In this document: piece after piece, positions 42,003 through 53,879 of the stretch
How the letters are laid out: each line of letters begins with the position of its first letter
Position numbering within the stretch: position 1 is the first letter of the stretch
From: Undaria pinnatifida
Taxonomy: Eukaryota > Sar > Phaeophyceae > Laminariales > Alariaceae
NCBI GenBank assembly: GCA_012845835.1
Contig: JABAKD010000017.1
Location: 7,711,600-7,775,599, forward strand
Direction: 5' to 3'
Length of the DNA stretch: 64,000 bases
Translations under genes and position numbers: made by a program
Notes under the pieces: model-generated
Seen by the model: only the letters and a program-made list of their open reading frames with translations
Databases searched by the model: none
Told to the model about the DNA's origin: nothing

Positions 42003-42375
42003 CGCGTGAGATTGCTCAGGGGACTTCCCATGGGATTTACATTGCGAGTTCGTTTCAATCGACGCACCATCGTACACCCCACGACTTTACTTTCCATAGT
42101 GGGGGCTTCCCACGGAGTGCATCGTATTTCTCATGAATACCAATGGGATACTTCGCTCCCCATGGGTCCTTCCCATCACCCATTTCACGGGAGTTCTCTT
42201 GGGATATGGAAGTTGCCGCAGCAGAATCCATGGGTCTTCCTTCCCATACGATCCATAGACTATACGATTATATGGGAAAATGTGGGATCCCAGCAGATTT
42301 CATGGGAATTTCCATGGAATGTCCTTTCGTGGAGAATCCCATGGGATTCCATGGCATCGCCCGTGGGATGAATTG
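42003..42375. repeat. Cluster of CCATGG/CCCATGGG words
   Basis: CCCATGGGA, CCCATGGGT, TCCATGGGT, TTCCATGGAA and ATCCCATGGGATTCCATGG occur along about 370 bp, with less regular spacing than at 6488-6600. It is probably a decayed version of the same minisatellite type. Confidence 0.6.
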
Positions 42376-43790
42376 TGTCACGTACCACATGGAGAGGTCG
42401 ACAGGATTTCGTTGGCATATTTGTGATCTCATGGATAGCATGCACCCGCAATTGTTCTTTGGGATATGACATGGGATGGTTCATGGGAAAGCTAGGCAAT
42501 GTGATTGAACCGAGACGTTGTTGTCGGACATCGTTTTTGCGGGTGTGGTCGCATGTGTGGTTGTTGGGAAGTTGATCGCGTATGGGGACTACGCTTTTAA
42601 AAGGAGATAATACAGGGAGTCGATGGAATGCCAAACCAACGTGGTATGTTCGAGTTATTTTTATACTGCGGACGACTCGTACTATCGTGGACGCCGACCA
42701 TGGATGGTTTCCACCCCTGGCCAATTCGATGGAACCCAGGCTAACATGAGGGAGTCCTGGCCAATCAGACAGCGCGCTGGCCAGAAGCGGAGGATGGAAA
42801 CTGTTGGCAGCATTCTCTGAGGACACGGCGCACGTTTGCGTCTTTGTCATTATACCGTTGAGATTCGTCTCCAAATGCGCGAAACCGTGTTCTATTTATA
42901 CCAGTTGGTTAAAATAGTAGTGGTATCAACCCATTTTGTCGCCTTCTACGTTTTGTGGTAAGTTGCGTTTTGTAAGTATCAGCTCAATTCCTAAGAGGTT
43001 TATTAGCTCTCATTGACCTTTTGGACAAGTCATGGTCACAGGTGACGTCCCTCCCCGCCGCCGGTAAAACAAGCGCCCTTGTCTTCACAGTGCACGGGGT
43101 TCAGCATGTCCACTGGTCGTTGAATATCTTCATCGTCAGAGAATTGCAACGAGGCCAAGTGCTTTCTATTTTTAGCATCAATGCCCAATGGCCGTCCTTC
43201 CTAATTCCTGCAGAATGTTATGTCGGACTGAGTTGCAACGAAACAAGTGATAAAGTGAAATTTGTGTACCTGGTACATACAAAAACACTATACAAAAATG
43301 CACCAAGAACGGTTTTCATCTCCATATTTATCCATTTCCGGCATGCGCATATGACGAACATGTCGCATCAACGCCCCTCTAAACATTATGCACCAGAGAT
43401 AATGCTCTATTCACATCTTCTCATAGGGCCACGTAGTGCCGCATGCCAGGTGCGTGTGTGTGTCTTCCCCATATCACCCACGCACGCATGATGACACGTG
43501 CTCTGTGACAGGTGTTGGGCTGACTTACTCGCCAAGGTGGAGAGCTTGGATGCTGTACTTGGAAATACTCTAGGCTGATCCGGCCTGATCGGGATGCGGT
43601 GGCTTGGAAAGGCTCCAGGCTCGTTGCGTCCATTATGAGATACCCTTAGAAAATCAGAGGGTGTAAATATCAACAGACACGTTCACATTAAAGATACCCC
43701 AAGGGTGTATTCCCCGGCGAATGTCCGCGCTGTTTTTTCGATTCAGAGCGTGAATTTTTGCGCACGTCTTCCACCGCCCTTGCATTGACC
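42376..43790. other. Stretch with no supportable gene
   Basis: Open frames up to about 200 codons (minus, 42260-42874) and 156 codons (+, 43021-43491) show no family signature and overlap the CCATGG cluster or frames on the other strand. Confidence 0.35.
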
Positions 43791-43847
43791 TCACGTTTTT
43801 TTTTGTTTTTGTTGTCTGATTTTCCGTCATTCAAGATTATTAGGAAA

Positions 43848-44253
43848 ATGTGGACCACCTTAGCCCATCTGTTTTCGGGGAATACGAAAAAAGAAGAGGC
43901 CCCCCCTCCCGTGGGTCAGCCCTCGGGATGGGCATGTACCCCATGTGTGCAATGGGTCTATCTCGCAAAACCGGCGTGGACATTTGGACTTTTGTGTGAA
44001 AAATGATCAAGTTACGTTATTTCCTCCAAATGACTTGTTTTTTAGTTGTAGGATTGAGCTTTGTTTGTTAGACCCTGCTTAATGTTCAACACAGGCAGGT
44101 CTGATCTTCGATTATTTGCTCGACTTTTTTTTTCTACAGGCATACCTTGGAGTAAAGTCCAACCGGATCTTGCAAAATGCTGCGTAAATTATTTTGTCGA
44201 CCCCGCCGGGAAGAAGCCTTGTAATATTATTGAGAAATTGAAGGCCTGTCATT
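43848..44253 (+). pseudogene. Possible BED-type zinc-finger fragment of a transposase
   Basis: Two pieces appear linked. The first (from 43848) encodes KKEEAPPPVGQPSGWACTPC, with a W-x-C-x2-C pattern. The second (44141-44253, after TTTTCTACAG) encodes IPWSKVQPDLAKCC and ends DPAGKKPCNIIEKLKACH and a stop. BED fingers have W..C..C, then about 20 residues, then HL and a final C or H. Here the expected H of 'HL' is D. This could be a stray N-terminal exon of a hAT-like gene. Splice sites between the pieces are not fixed. Confidence 0.3.
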
Positions 44254-44259
44254 GATTGT

Positions 44260-45880
44260 TCGATACGAGTTTCGCCCCTAGAGACAGCCTGAGGCCGGTA
44301 TTTTTTTTTTTGGCCATATCACCTCCTTCCACTGATCATGGGGGTCCCTATGATATCAAATATTCACTCTTGGAATAGATCCTGTGAGCGGTATCTGCGG
44401 GGGAGAGAATTTGGGTTATCTAATTTGAATCAGCGTGTGCCGTGTAGGAAGATTCACTATCTGCCTTCAAATACGTGCCGTATATGGGAAGTCTGTCGAC
44501 GAGCTTTTTCCGAACGTACGATTCTCGATTCGTGTGCCCCCCTTATTTTGTAGAAGATCGTTTGGAAAAATAACCGCAGGGTGGGTGTGTTGTGTTTGCG
44601 TGTGCTACGGTGTAGTGGTGGCTGTAGTGATACATGGCGCAAATACGAGTAGGTCTAGCCAGGACAAATCGAACGATGGCTGCAACACACGCAGCCAGAG
44701 GAAAATGCTATATATTTGTATCCCACTGTATTCCTGGTCACGGTGACGCCCCCCCCCGCCCCCCCAAAAAACAAGATGCCCCGTTTCGAAAGGGCTGCGC
44801 GGTGAATGCTCGAACGACTAAGTAAGACAAAACATCACATGAGTAACGCCCCCCTCGCCTCCGCCCCCGGCTGGTGGTGGGCAGGCACCGGAGGCGCCCC
44901 CCGACGGTCCACCCTGCCGATGTCAACACATTTGGTATACTGTACGCAGTTTAGATCCGCTCATAGAGCTTCGTCAAAGATACCGTATGACATATTATCT
45001 TTTAAAGCACCGCATCACGTCGTGCTGTCGTGCAGCACGCGGGCAGGGCACCACTGGTGTTGTCGGCTGACTGAAGATGTAACCCAACGTTGATCGACGG
45101 ATCTTGCGCGGATCGAGCAGTTTCGCCATTTATGTTAATGCTATTGTATATAATGTAATGATTTTCAAAGGAAGGGTAAGGAACCACGTCCCAGAGGGGT
45201 TATCGTACGGGCGGGCGTAGACAAAAAAAAAAACAGATTTTGATCTTAACCATATCTTCAGCATCTAGACTATACCCTTAACCCCAACACAAAACACTCT
45301 GACATTTACCTTGCCCACACACAGCTGGAACGGGCCAGACCTGGAGCCTGAATCGCGGTTTCATTTCTCATTTTTCTGTTTATCACCATTGTTTCTACTC
45401 TCCAGCTGAACCCTCCCTCCCCCCCGTAGCAAGAGGCTTTACCCTCAGCTACCTTGTAGACTAGCCGTAAGACGTGGCCACGGATATCTTCCCTTCTCCT
45501 ACCCGGGATTTTCCTTCATTTTTATCGCGCATAGAGTTCGGCGTTTCCGCTTCTCAGCCTTAGCGGTCGTCGATGTTCGTGGATGTTTTGCTGACTCACG
45601 CTCTCACGCTTTCCGGTATGTATAACAATTGTTAGTAGTCAATTTACGGACGAAAAATATCCCTACCAGCACGAGTATGCACTCGGTGAGACTCGCACTC
45701 ACGACCTTAACATTATTATTAATACGGAATAGTTTCATCTACTGTTAATAGACTGTGTCACCCATTCTTTGGCGCTAAGGTTTGTTTTTCTTGCTGAATA
45801 CCATCTATTATTACCGTTGGAATTTTCTCCCTGTTTTCCCTCTCAACACGCATGCACATCTTTCGACCTTTTGGCGGAGG
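44260..45880. other. Stretch with no supportable gene
   Basis: A C-rich run lies at about 44749-44766 and an A run at about 45221-45232. No recognisable coding sequence. Confidence 0.4.
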
Positions 45881-45884
45881 TCCG

Positions 45885-46695
45885 CGGCAATGACCTCGGG
45901 ATTTCCGTGGACGTCCGTGAGTGTTGCCACCGGCTACCGTGGAAATCCGCGAATGTCCACGGCAAGGTCCACGGATCATGGCACTTCCACGGCAAATGCC
46001 ATGGTTGTGGCCACGGCACGTGCCGTGGTTCTGTTCGTGGTAAACTCCGTCGTAACAACCACGGCAACCCATGGCAGTTCCGCGGCAATTTCCCCGGCAA
46101 CTTCTGCGGACGTCTAGCCGCAGCAATTTCCAAGGTCATCCGTAGCCGCCTGCGGCTATTGCAACGGCAATCCTCTGATAGTGGTACAAGTTTTTTTACG
46201 TTTGGCATTCTTTTCCCCCAGTGATATCGTTAGGGGGAACTTCGACCGGCATTTAGCATGGGTTACGGTTTGGGTCAGGGTTACGGTTAGTCCCATGGCT
46301 TGAAAAACACAATAACGTGAGGCACCCGGTGTCAGCGGGCGTGGTCGTGGGTTTTGCCGTGGGTGTTTTTGTGGACCCATCCGTGGATGTTTCGGGGACG
46401 TTTCCGAGGACAACCCATGGGTATTTCCGTGGGCGTATCCGTGGGTGTATCCGTGAACGTTGCCGTGGGTTCTTCCGTGGAGATTGGCGTGGAGATTGCC
46501 GTGGAAATTAGAATGGCTAGTGCCATGGGCCCCCATAGTGTTCCGCTATTTGCCGCGGCAATCCGTGAAAGCCCGTGGAATGTCCATGGAAACCCGTGGA
46601 AGGTCCACGGTAGCCCGTGGAGCGTCGGCGGTTGTTCGTGGAACTCCGTGGACATGGCCGTGGAATGCCGTGGAGGTCAGTGGAGACTGCCGCGG
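45885..46695. repeat. Degenerate 12-bp minisatellite centred on CCGTGG
   Basis: A 12-bp period is clearest at 46410-46505: GTATTTCCGTGG, GCGTATCCGTGG, GTGTATCCGTGA, ACGTTGCCGTGG, GTTCTTCCGTGG, AGATTGGCGTGG, AGATTGCCGTGG. At 45930-46050 and 46570-46690 both CCGTGG and its complement CCACGG occur, so part of the array is inverted. The interval 46130-46370 is poorer in the motif. Minus-strand HG-x-x peptide repeats are a by-product of the period. Confidence 0.85.
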
Positions 46696-48067
46696 TGCTC
46701 CGCCTGCTGTAGGCCTAACTCAGACCCGGGGTCTCCAAGAATGCTCTTCTGCCCCCTCCCCACCTCTGTACAGGACCTATTTTTCATCGCGAGAGTTCTT
46801 CCCTCGTCGACTCGCGTCGACCAGCGTCAGATCGTGGATCGTGGGTACCCACACTCTAAATCGCTCTTGGCACGAGGTGCCTCCAGAGAACAAAATATAT
46901 ACGCTTGTCCCCGCTTTAAAGACGCTCATCTGAAGGCAATTACTCGGTGTAAAGGCGACATTTTTTCGTGAAGCAAGGTGCCCCACATATTATATACAAT
47001 TAGCATATGGTGGGGAGCCACTTTATCGTACGGGGCCTCCAAAATCACCGCTGTGGTCCATCTGCAGAGCTGCACAGAGAGCGGTCTGCCGTGTTGCTGA
47101 CGCTACTACGTGCGGGTATGGAGAGATTCATTCCGTCTGCTGGCGGTGCTAAGCCTAACCCTAACCCAAATCGTGCATTCGTTCACTCATGAAACTCAAG
47201 TCAAGCGTGGGGCCAAGGGGAGGGGTGAGCTGCAGTCCACCAATCGCGATATATGGAAATCGTAGTTTGGTAACTGCAAGTTTTTGTTCGTGGTTATCTA
47301 TGGTCCGTTTTCATGTTGTTTTGCTTCTCTCGGTAAATTCGTTTCATATTCTACTGGCCTCGACATTTCAACAGGAGCGTGGGCTCTCTTTGTGTCAGTG
47401 CTCTGTATATGTTTTTTGTTTTTTTTCCTTGGTGTCGTCCATCTTTTTAGATATTTTCTGCTTCATGACTTGGTGTATGTATGTGGTTTCGGGCGCCGGT
47501 GGTCCTCTTTTCGTCCCTTTGGTACATACATGACGTTTGACAAGAAGAAGAGGTGTCGTATCAGTTGCAGCAACAGCATGTGGTTGTTTTTCAGACGTTG
47601 ACGGTGTGACTGTCTGAAAGATTCTCAACGTGAAAGGCAATGAGAGAACAACACGGCAAAACAATTTTTGCAGAAAGCAAAATTTACAGCATACCTGAGA
47701 GAGCACTACAGAATAATCAGCAACCACAGCAGAACACATCGCTGTCGTACATATGAAGAAGTCGTTCTGCAACAACACTCCTATTGGCAGTGCAGTATAG
47801 ACTTATACGGTACAGTATTTGGGAGTACTGAGCTTGGGAGGTCAGGGGGTGATCGACTGTCTTTTTCAATTCTTTTTTTTTATCCTCCGGCGGATGGGGA
47901 AAAATCTGTCACTACAACATTGAACTTGGAACCACCTGCAGCGGTGTGGTGGTCATTTTTGCGGTCTTTTAGTGCCATGGTAAAATCGGGTTTCCAGAAA
48001 ATCCAGACACCGAAAATACGGAGGTGGTTTCATGAGTTGGAACCCGTGAATCACTTGAAGAATCTAG
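46696..48067. other. Stretch with no supportable gene
   Basis: Contains a short AACCCTAACCC tract at about 47156-47166. A + strand frame of 156 codons (47668-48138) runs into the MITE and has no recognisable domain. Confidence 0.4.
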
Positions 48068-48071
48068 GCCA

Positions 48072-48340
48072 GACCAAGGCTACGGTAGGGGGGGTACCCC
48101 CGTTTTCACTGGTGTGTTTGAGCCAGTTGCACGAGTGACTCTGTACCTCACAAATGAAAATGGTTTAGGCAGTTGTTTTGGAGCAGCTTAGATTACCTTT
48201 GCATTGCGGATTGATTTCGCCAATATAAAACATGAAGAAAACGCAAGATCGCAAAAGAATAAAGGGGTTACTCGCGCGAGTGACCCCTAGCCACTGAAAT
48301 TCAAGGCCCAAAAAGGGACCCCCCTACCGTAGCCTGCGTC
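48072..48340. mobile_element. Family D MITE with terminal inverted repeats and 4-bp target duplication
   Basis: 269 bp. The left end is GACCAAGGCTACGGTAGG and the right end is the inverted form, CCTACCGTAGCC followed by TGCGTC. GCCA at 48068-48071 is repeated at 48341-48344, as a 4-bp target-site duplication. The element is inverted relative to the copy at 60290-60560 and matches it along its length, including the inner palindrome ACTCGCGCGAGT and CCACTGAAATTCAAGGCCC. It has no coding capacity, so it needs transposase from elsewhere. Confidence 0.88.
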
Positions 48341-48344
48341 GCCA

Positions 48345-49130
48345 CCCCGATCATTGTGTCTTTTTCCTACGAACTTAAAGTCAGAGAACATACGTTGTAG
48401 GAGAAGTACTCAGGATACGAGGAGACTGTTGTCCGCGTCGTCCCGAGCGGCTCGGCCGTCGGGACTGACAGCCGCCGCTCTAGCCGAGGAGCGGACTTCG
48501 CGGACTCCTCATGTCGCAAATGTTCGATACTCGTAACCAGAAAAATAAAATACGACGGCTGTTCTGCGGAGGCGGAAGGCGAGCAACTTTGGGAGCCGCG
48601 GGTTGGGGCTTGTCTCGGGGGCTCACCTCCGTGGCATGAACTGGCGTGAACTGTGACATGAGTTTCCGGGTCGGGTTCACAGGTTTGCTTGCCTGCGCTT
48701 ACCCTGTAAAACCTACTCGTAGAAGTCTTGGCGTTGTGAATACACCGGGTTTTGAGGAGAATCGCTCTTCTTATGGGGCGATCATTGACTAGTGTATGGT
48801 GTGATTCTCGGTTCGATTGCTCTTTTTTCACTGCATGCCCGCGGGTCGTTACTTTGACGGAACTCCGGACAGCTGGCGCATTCGTCTGTGCTCACGATTA
48901 CCGTGCGGTTCGTACGGTGCAGGCAGCCCAACGACCGCAGTTTGTAGCCGCGAGTTGGTTAGTTGTGGGAACCGGGGAACTCTATGCCGTAGTTGGGTGA
49001 ACACCCGCGGCCATATGAGTTCAGTTTGCGCATTGGATTATTTCACTTGTGCGCCTTCTTCGTATCGTGCGTTTTTAGGGGGGAGAGCGTAGTATTTCCC
49101 GGATGAATTTTGACTTCATTTGGTTTTTCG
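48345..49130. other. Stretch with no supportable gene
   Basis: Overlapping frames on both strands without recognisable motif. Confidence 0.4.
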
Positions 49131-49134
49131 GATC

Positions 49135-49215
49135 TTCCTAGGGCTCCAGCACCTTTGTGTGACCACGGACTCTAGATGATCGACAAGAGGTAATGTGAGA
49201 CGAAAACAACAACTA
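49135..49215 (+). repeat. Family G repeat with short AAC tail
   Basis: CTTCCTAGGGCTCCAG, then TGTGACCACGGACT and GGTAATGTGAGACG, then AAAACAACAACTACC. It is a diverged copy of the 11060-11183 unit with the microsatellite shortened. Confidence 0.6.
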
Positions 49216-50160
49216 CCAGTACACATCAGGTGTCCTTCGCGCTACAGCCAATCATGAATGCGTACGTACCAGTAGTCGGCACGCACCATCGTGCAGCAGC
49301 ACTACTGTATGCATATACCAGGTATACAAAAAGATTCCCACTAGCAGATTGAAGCGCACCGCCAATGAATAGCAGCCGCTTCCCGTTGCCACATCTGCTG
49401 TGTCGAGTGATTGATTGATTCAGAAATCCTGCTGTTGTTGCGTCGCTCTGCGAGTGCTGGGTGCTGCTGATGGGACACTTCCTGCTTCTTCTATCTACTC
49501 GTAGATGATGAATGTGTTTTCACGTGTAGACAACCAGCATGCATGGTGACCAGACAAATGGTCTAAGGCTATCCGTAGTTTCGTAACACAGGCGACCCCC
49601 ACTTTAAAGAAATATATATATTTTTCAAGTGTCTTTAACGCGCGGAAGTGTGTTCAAGATTGCGGGGTCACTAACTCACCGTCCTCGGGCCAACGTAGGC
49701 GTAGCATATGTGAAAAGACCCGCATTCGCAGCAGGAGTGCGACCACGAAACGGTGTTGTTTGAAACCTACGATGTCCCACAATGTTATTTGAAGGGCGCA
49801 ACTACTGCTGCTGCTGTACTCCAAAACGTGCATACCATCGTTTGAATATCCCTCTTCCACCGAAAGGCGGGAAGGGGTGCAGCACGACCTACATTGATAG
49901 TGTAATGTGTACGGTAGTGCGCTGGTGTTGTCGTAGACTAGGCTTTTATTATTATTGAGGCGTTGTCCTCACGGTGAACGTCACATCCGTTTTCGGAATT
50001 CTAATAAGATACAGGCACAGGCCACCTGCCACAATGAGACCAAACAGAATTACCCACACTTGGGACAACACCATTTATTTAGTAAAATGTCGGCAACGCA
50101 GACAACACCAGACGTAAAAATCGGGAAAGCACACCGAAAAAGAGGACGCCGCTCCTTCCC
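49216..50160. other. Stretch with no supportable gene
   Basis: A palindromic TACCAGGTAT word occurs at about 49317. No recognisable coding sequence. Confidence 0.4.
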
Positions 50161-50169
50161 AAAGGTAAA

Positions 50170-50766
50170 AACGAAGGCAAACACAAAACAAATTATGCTT
50201 AGTTTAGCTAAACGAGGCTTCACCCAAGACAAACAAAAAAACACTAAACGACGAACGCGGGCGTCCAAAGTGCAGTTGTCCTGCCAAATTTTCGACGCCC
50301 ACATGTCCCGAAGAGTCACCTGCACCTCGCCCCCCTCCTTCGCTCTTCGCTTGACTTGAGTTCCATGAGTGAACGAATGCACAGTCTTGGAAAGAAGGTA
50401 CGCCGTTTCGCTGTACTCGCCGTCTCTTCCGTTCGCGTACAAATAGGAGCGGGCATCCCCAAGACGAGAGCGGACCTCGGCCTCTGAAATCGTCGATTTC
50501 ATGCACGACTCTTGCCTACAGTCATCGCCTTCCTCTTCACTGGACACATCGTCTTCGACGTGTACTTTTCATATATTCTCCGTTACCTCTTCCATCTCGA
50601 GTTCAACTTCTGCCCCAAAGACCTCTTCATCGTCCTCTACACCATGCCGCGTGACCACTGCGCTCCGCACTTCGTCTTCAGTGGGGCCTGAGGCGCTCTC
50701 GACCAACAAGTTGTCCGTCAACACTCGCTGCATGACTAGACTTGATTTTGCACGTTGGTTCGCCAC
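50170..50766 (-). pseudogene. Unidentified protein-like relic with one in-frame stop
   Basis: On the minus strand one frame is open from 50766 to about 50170 except for a TGA at 50571-50569. The part before the stop is acidic (EDDEEVFGAEVELEMEEV), and so is the part after it (VSSEEEGDD). It then becomes mixed (SEAEVRSRLGDARSYLYANG, DMWASKIWQDNCTLDARVRR). The continuous frame, charge pattern and codon variety suggest a real former C-terminal coding region, possibly the tail of a transposase-like gene. I do not recognise the family. The last part (below about 50250) is hydrophobic and probably past the coding end. Confidence 0.35.
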
Positions 50767-50799
50767 ATGGCTTCAAGCCCGCAGTAGACGAACCGCCAG

Positions 50800-51560
50800 C
50801 AGGTGGGAGGAATCATTCCACACCCACACGCAGTAGCAGCAGCAGCACACCGCTTTTGGTGCAGTCTACAGGGGTGCTACAGCAGTTTTTTGGGGGCCCG
50901 TATGGTGGAAAAATGGACCCCCCAGTAATATTTCCCATCTGGGGGGCACCATGCTTCTTCTGGTATTTTGTGTCCTTAAAGCGGGGAGTTAGCTTAAGGA
51001 GAGTGTATTTAGGGCGGGGACGACTGTACTTTCATAATTCCCAGTATCGAAAGTGTACAAGAGAGAATTCCGCCAATATTCCCAATTAACCATGCGCATA
51101 GCATACGTAAGGCAAAACCATGAAAATATGTGAAGCATACGATGGGAAGAAAAGTCGCAACTATAGCAAAAACGGAAAATTCATTATTATCCCGTTGAAC
51201 CATATACAGTAGGTAGTATATGGCATACTTACAGATACTTGAGGCCAAAGAGAGTGCACGGGAACGCCCTGGAACCCTAACCCTTACCCTAAATCCAGAC
51301 CGGTAAGAGTACAAGCAAACGATATTGCCCGCAGGCAAAAAGAAGGATATGGCAGTCTGTAGGCTGCAGGACACATGCTATAGGTTGGCCACCAGCCGAT
51401 AGTTGTTTTCTAAAAGATGTGGGTCACAGGCTACCTTACCCTCTACCATAGCTACGGGTATTTCCACCAGGATGCAACGCTCTAGCTACGAGAGGAGGCA
51501 GCAGGATAACACGTACCAGGTGCTTTTGGATCGCACGATGCGATCATTGACACATTTTGT
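50800..51560. other. Stretch with no supportable gene
   Basis: Contains a short CAG run (about 50836-50850), a GGGGGG/CCCCCC-type hairpin near 50890-50945, and telomere-like CCTAACCCTTACCCT at about 51275. No coding sequence is recognised. Confidence 0.4.
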
Positions 51561-51564
51561 CCCA

Positions 51565-51680
51565 TATGTTATCGTTGTTGTTGTTGTTGTTCTCGCATTA
51601 ACTCACATAATCAAGTCCACGGTGACACGACAGGCTCTAGTCACTCTGGAGTGGAGGAATACCCAAGTGAAAAAAACACG
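51565..51680 (-). repeat. Family G repeat (inverted) with GTT tail
   Basis: ATCGTTGTTGTTGTTGTTGT, then CGCATTAACTC, ATAATCAAGTCCACGGTGAC and AGGCTCTAGTCACTCTGGAG. It is the inverted equivalent of 11060-11183, including GTGGAGGAATACCC against GGGGCATTCCTCG. Confidence 0.7.
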
Positions 51681-51825
51681 CACACATATGCACAAAGTAC
51701 ACATACAAACAAAATCAAAAGTGGGACACGCATGTACCATAGCTGACGCAACTCATGACTCCGCCAAAAATTTTGAATAAAATAGTGTCAAATATATGGT
51801 TCCTACGCGCCACTGAAGTATTACA

Positions 51826-51985
51826 CGCAGCTTGCAAAGCTGAGTTCTGGTCGAGAATCCTTTTTGGTCGATCTCACGCACACAGCTCAAGTCTATTTTT
51901 TAAAAGAAATTTTCAACACGTCAGCTGTGAGTTCGACCAATTTCGGGTCTATACTCATCTTTACAAGCTGCGTTGTCGGTTTGTA
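51826..51985. repeat. Inverted pair carrying the family A/B terminal motif
   Basis: CACGCAGCTTGCAAAGCTGA on the left and TACTCATCTTTACAAGCTGCGT on the right (shortened here to fit) face each other, with CAGCTGTGAGTTCGACCAAT inside. Each resembles the terminus of families A and B. It could be a minimal element of the same superfamily, about 160 bp. Confidence 0.5.
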
Positions 51986-52487
51986 ATATACTACGTGTAT
52001 TTATTGAAAATGAATAAATGGGCAAACCATCGAAAGCGGTATACCGCCACCAGTTCGCGCCACCGTCGGGTACAGCAGAGTACACCTAAGTTTTTGACCG
52101 CGATCCGCGACGCTGATTGGTCAACTCAGCCTCGTGTCGGTTTTTGACACCAATTCCTTGCCGTACATCGTACCGCGGCTTCTGAGCTCGGCCGTCACCT
52201 TTTCCTGGCGCGACCCGTAACGCCTTCTGTCGCAAAATACACCATGCGGACCGACTTTGCCCCAGGCTCTTCACTGCCCAAATCCTTTCCATTTTCAAAT
52301 GAATCTCAACCGTGAGCTCAACATCATGTAGCATCCATAGAACAACGCGCTTTCGAATTGCCTCATATTTCGTACCCCTTCAGAGCTATCATTGCAACAC
52401 CCTTTCCGCACACAGCACGAACGGCTGCTCAACCATACATAGCTCGCACAACCCACATAGACGTGTAATATATTACTCGGAGTATTA

Positions 52488-53155
52488 ACATATAATACAA
52501 TCCAGCTGTGAGATCGAGTATTTTGTCAAAAAAAAAAATATGCAAGCTGTGTTTGATATTTCGATCGCGCGTATTACGGGTTGTTGTGTGTCCTCATCAA
52601 GGATATAAGTCGGCGACTCACCTTGCAACTACAGTGTAGCTATCGGGGGCAACAGGGTTATGTCAGGCAGTCTGTGCGCGCGGAAACTATAAAACCGGTT
52701 TCTGAGGGGGACAAAATCTGACGTCTGCGGAAGGAAATACATCAGTTCATTAAGTGAATCCTGTAACTCGAAAAACCGGTGAGGGGGGAGCGGAGTTTTT
52801 AAGGATGTGGGGGCCTGGTTTTGATCAAACGGGAGCGGGGGTTGGGGGGAAAGGGGGGGGGGGAACGGGTGGGGCAGCTCAAAATGTGCGTGGAAACTGT
52901 AAATCCTTTAAGGGGATACATCTGACGGTTTTGGAAAGAATGCACGAGTTCATCATGCGGAGGGAGGGGCGGGACGGGCGAGACAGCTCAATCTGTGCGT
53001 GGAAACTAGACATCCTTTAAGGGGATAAATGTAACTGCTTTGAAAATAATGCACCAATTTGTCATGTATATCCTGTGAGTCGTACATCCAGTGAGTAGAG
53101 TGCGGAGTGTTCTCGAGGGGGTGGGGGTGGAGTGGGGGGGTGGGGAGGTGGGAGT
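52488..53155 (+). mobile_element. Truncated family A copy nested in element C
   Basis: Begins at ACAATCCAGCTGTGAGATCG and follows the family A modules to the GTGCGTGGAAACT and poly-G blocks. It ends near 53155 where the GTT repeat starts. The right inverted end is missing. Confidence 0.75.
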
Positions 53156-53157
53156 TA

Positions 53158-53250
53158 ATTGTTGTTGTTGTTGTTGTTGTTTTCACATTAACTCGGATAA
53201 TCAAGTCCGTGGTCACAGGATAGGCTCCAGTATTGGGTAGGCATGTATGG
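53158..53250 (-). repeat. Family G repeat (inverted) with GTT tail
   Basis: TTGTTGTTGTTGTTGTTGTT, then CACATTAACTCGGATAATCA, AGTCCGTGGTCACAGGA and TAGGCTCCAG. Confidence 0.7.
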
Positions 53251-53879
53251 ATGGCAAGGAAAGGCCTGGGGCAGAGAGACAAAGAGGTAGTGAACGTCGC
53301 GCTACACGCGAACGACCCTGTTGGCCTACACATACACCCGTTGACGTCCGCCGACCACCTTGCGAGTTCGTACACAGCATATAATTATGTTGAAATCCAC
53401 GCAAGGAGAAGACGCCACCACCTATACTTCCTCAGACAAGAACTTGAGCATAATTGAGATGCCCGGAAATAACCTACAATAATACACTACCCATGCCCTT
53501 AAACCTATGAAACGAAAAAAACGTTCTTGAGTGGTGGCGCCATCTGTGTGGTCGTACACTGCTGGTTGTGTACGAAACAACGGCTTTCGATTATTGAAAT
53601 AAATGTGGACCTTGAAAATATCGGCAGTATATTACATGCAGTCTTGTACATATCCTTCTGCATGTAGTCTTGTAGCCATGCAGTCAGTCTACCGACACAG
53701 ACATGTCGAGTAGGTTTGTTTCAGGTGAAAGCACAAGAGGTATGCATGCATGCTCCGGCTTCGAAGCGTTTTGCCGAGGCGAGGAAGATGGGTTGTTGAA
53801 TGTAAAAATAGTGAGATTCGTTGGGGGTAGGTGTATCCATATCTCTGAAGGAATCCGAAATATGAAGGAATAAGAACGT
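53251..53879. other. Interior of element C without recognisable gene
   Basis: Short open frames only. ATGCAGTCTTG-type repeats occur at about 53636-53680. Confidence 0.4.

Noticed and set aside
45758-46655. Repeat protein with HG-x-x periodicity on the minus strand
   Set aside because: It is a by-product of the 12-bp minisatellite. Frames on both strands and in several registers are open in the same way.
47668-48138. 156-codon + strand frame
   Set aside because: It has no recognisable domain and its end runs through the terminal repeat of the MITE at 48072.
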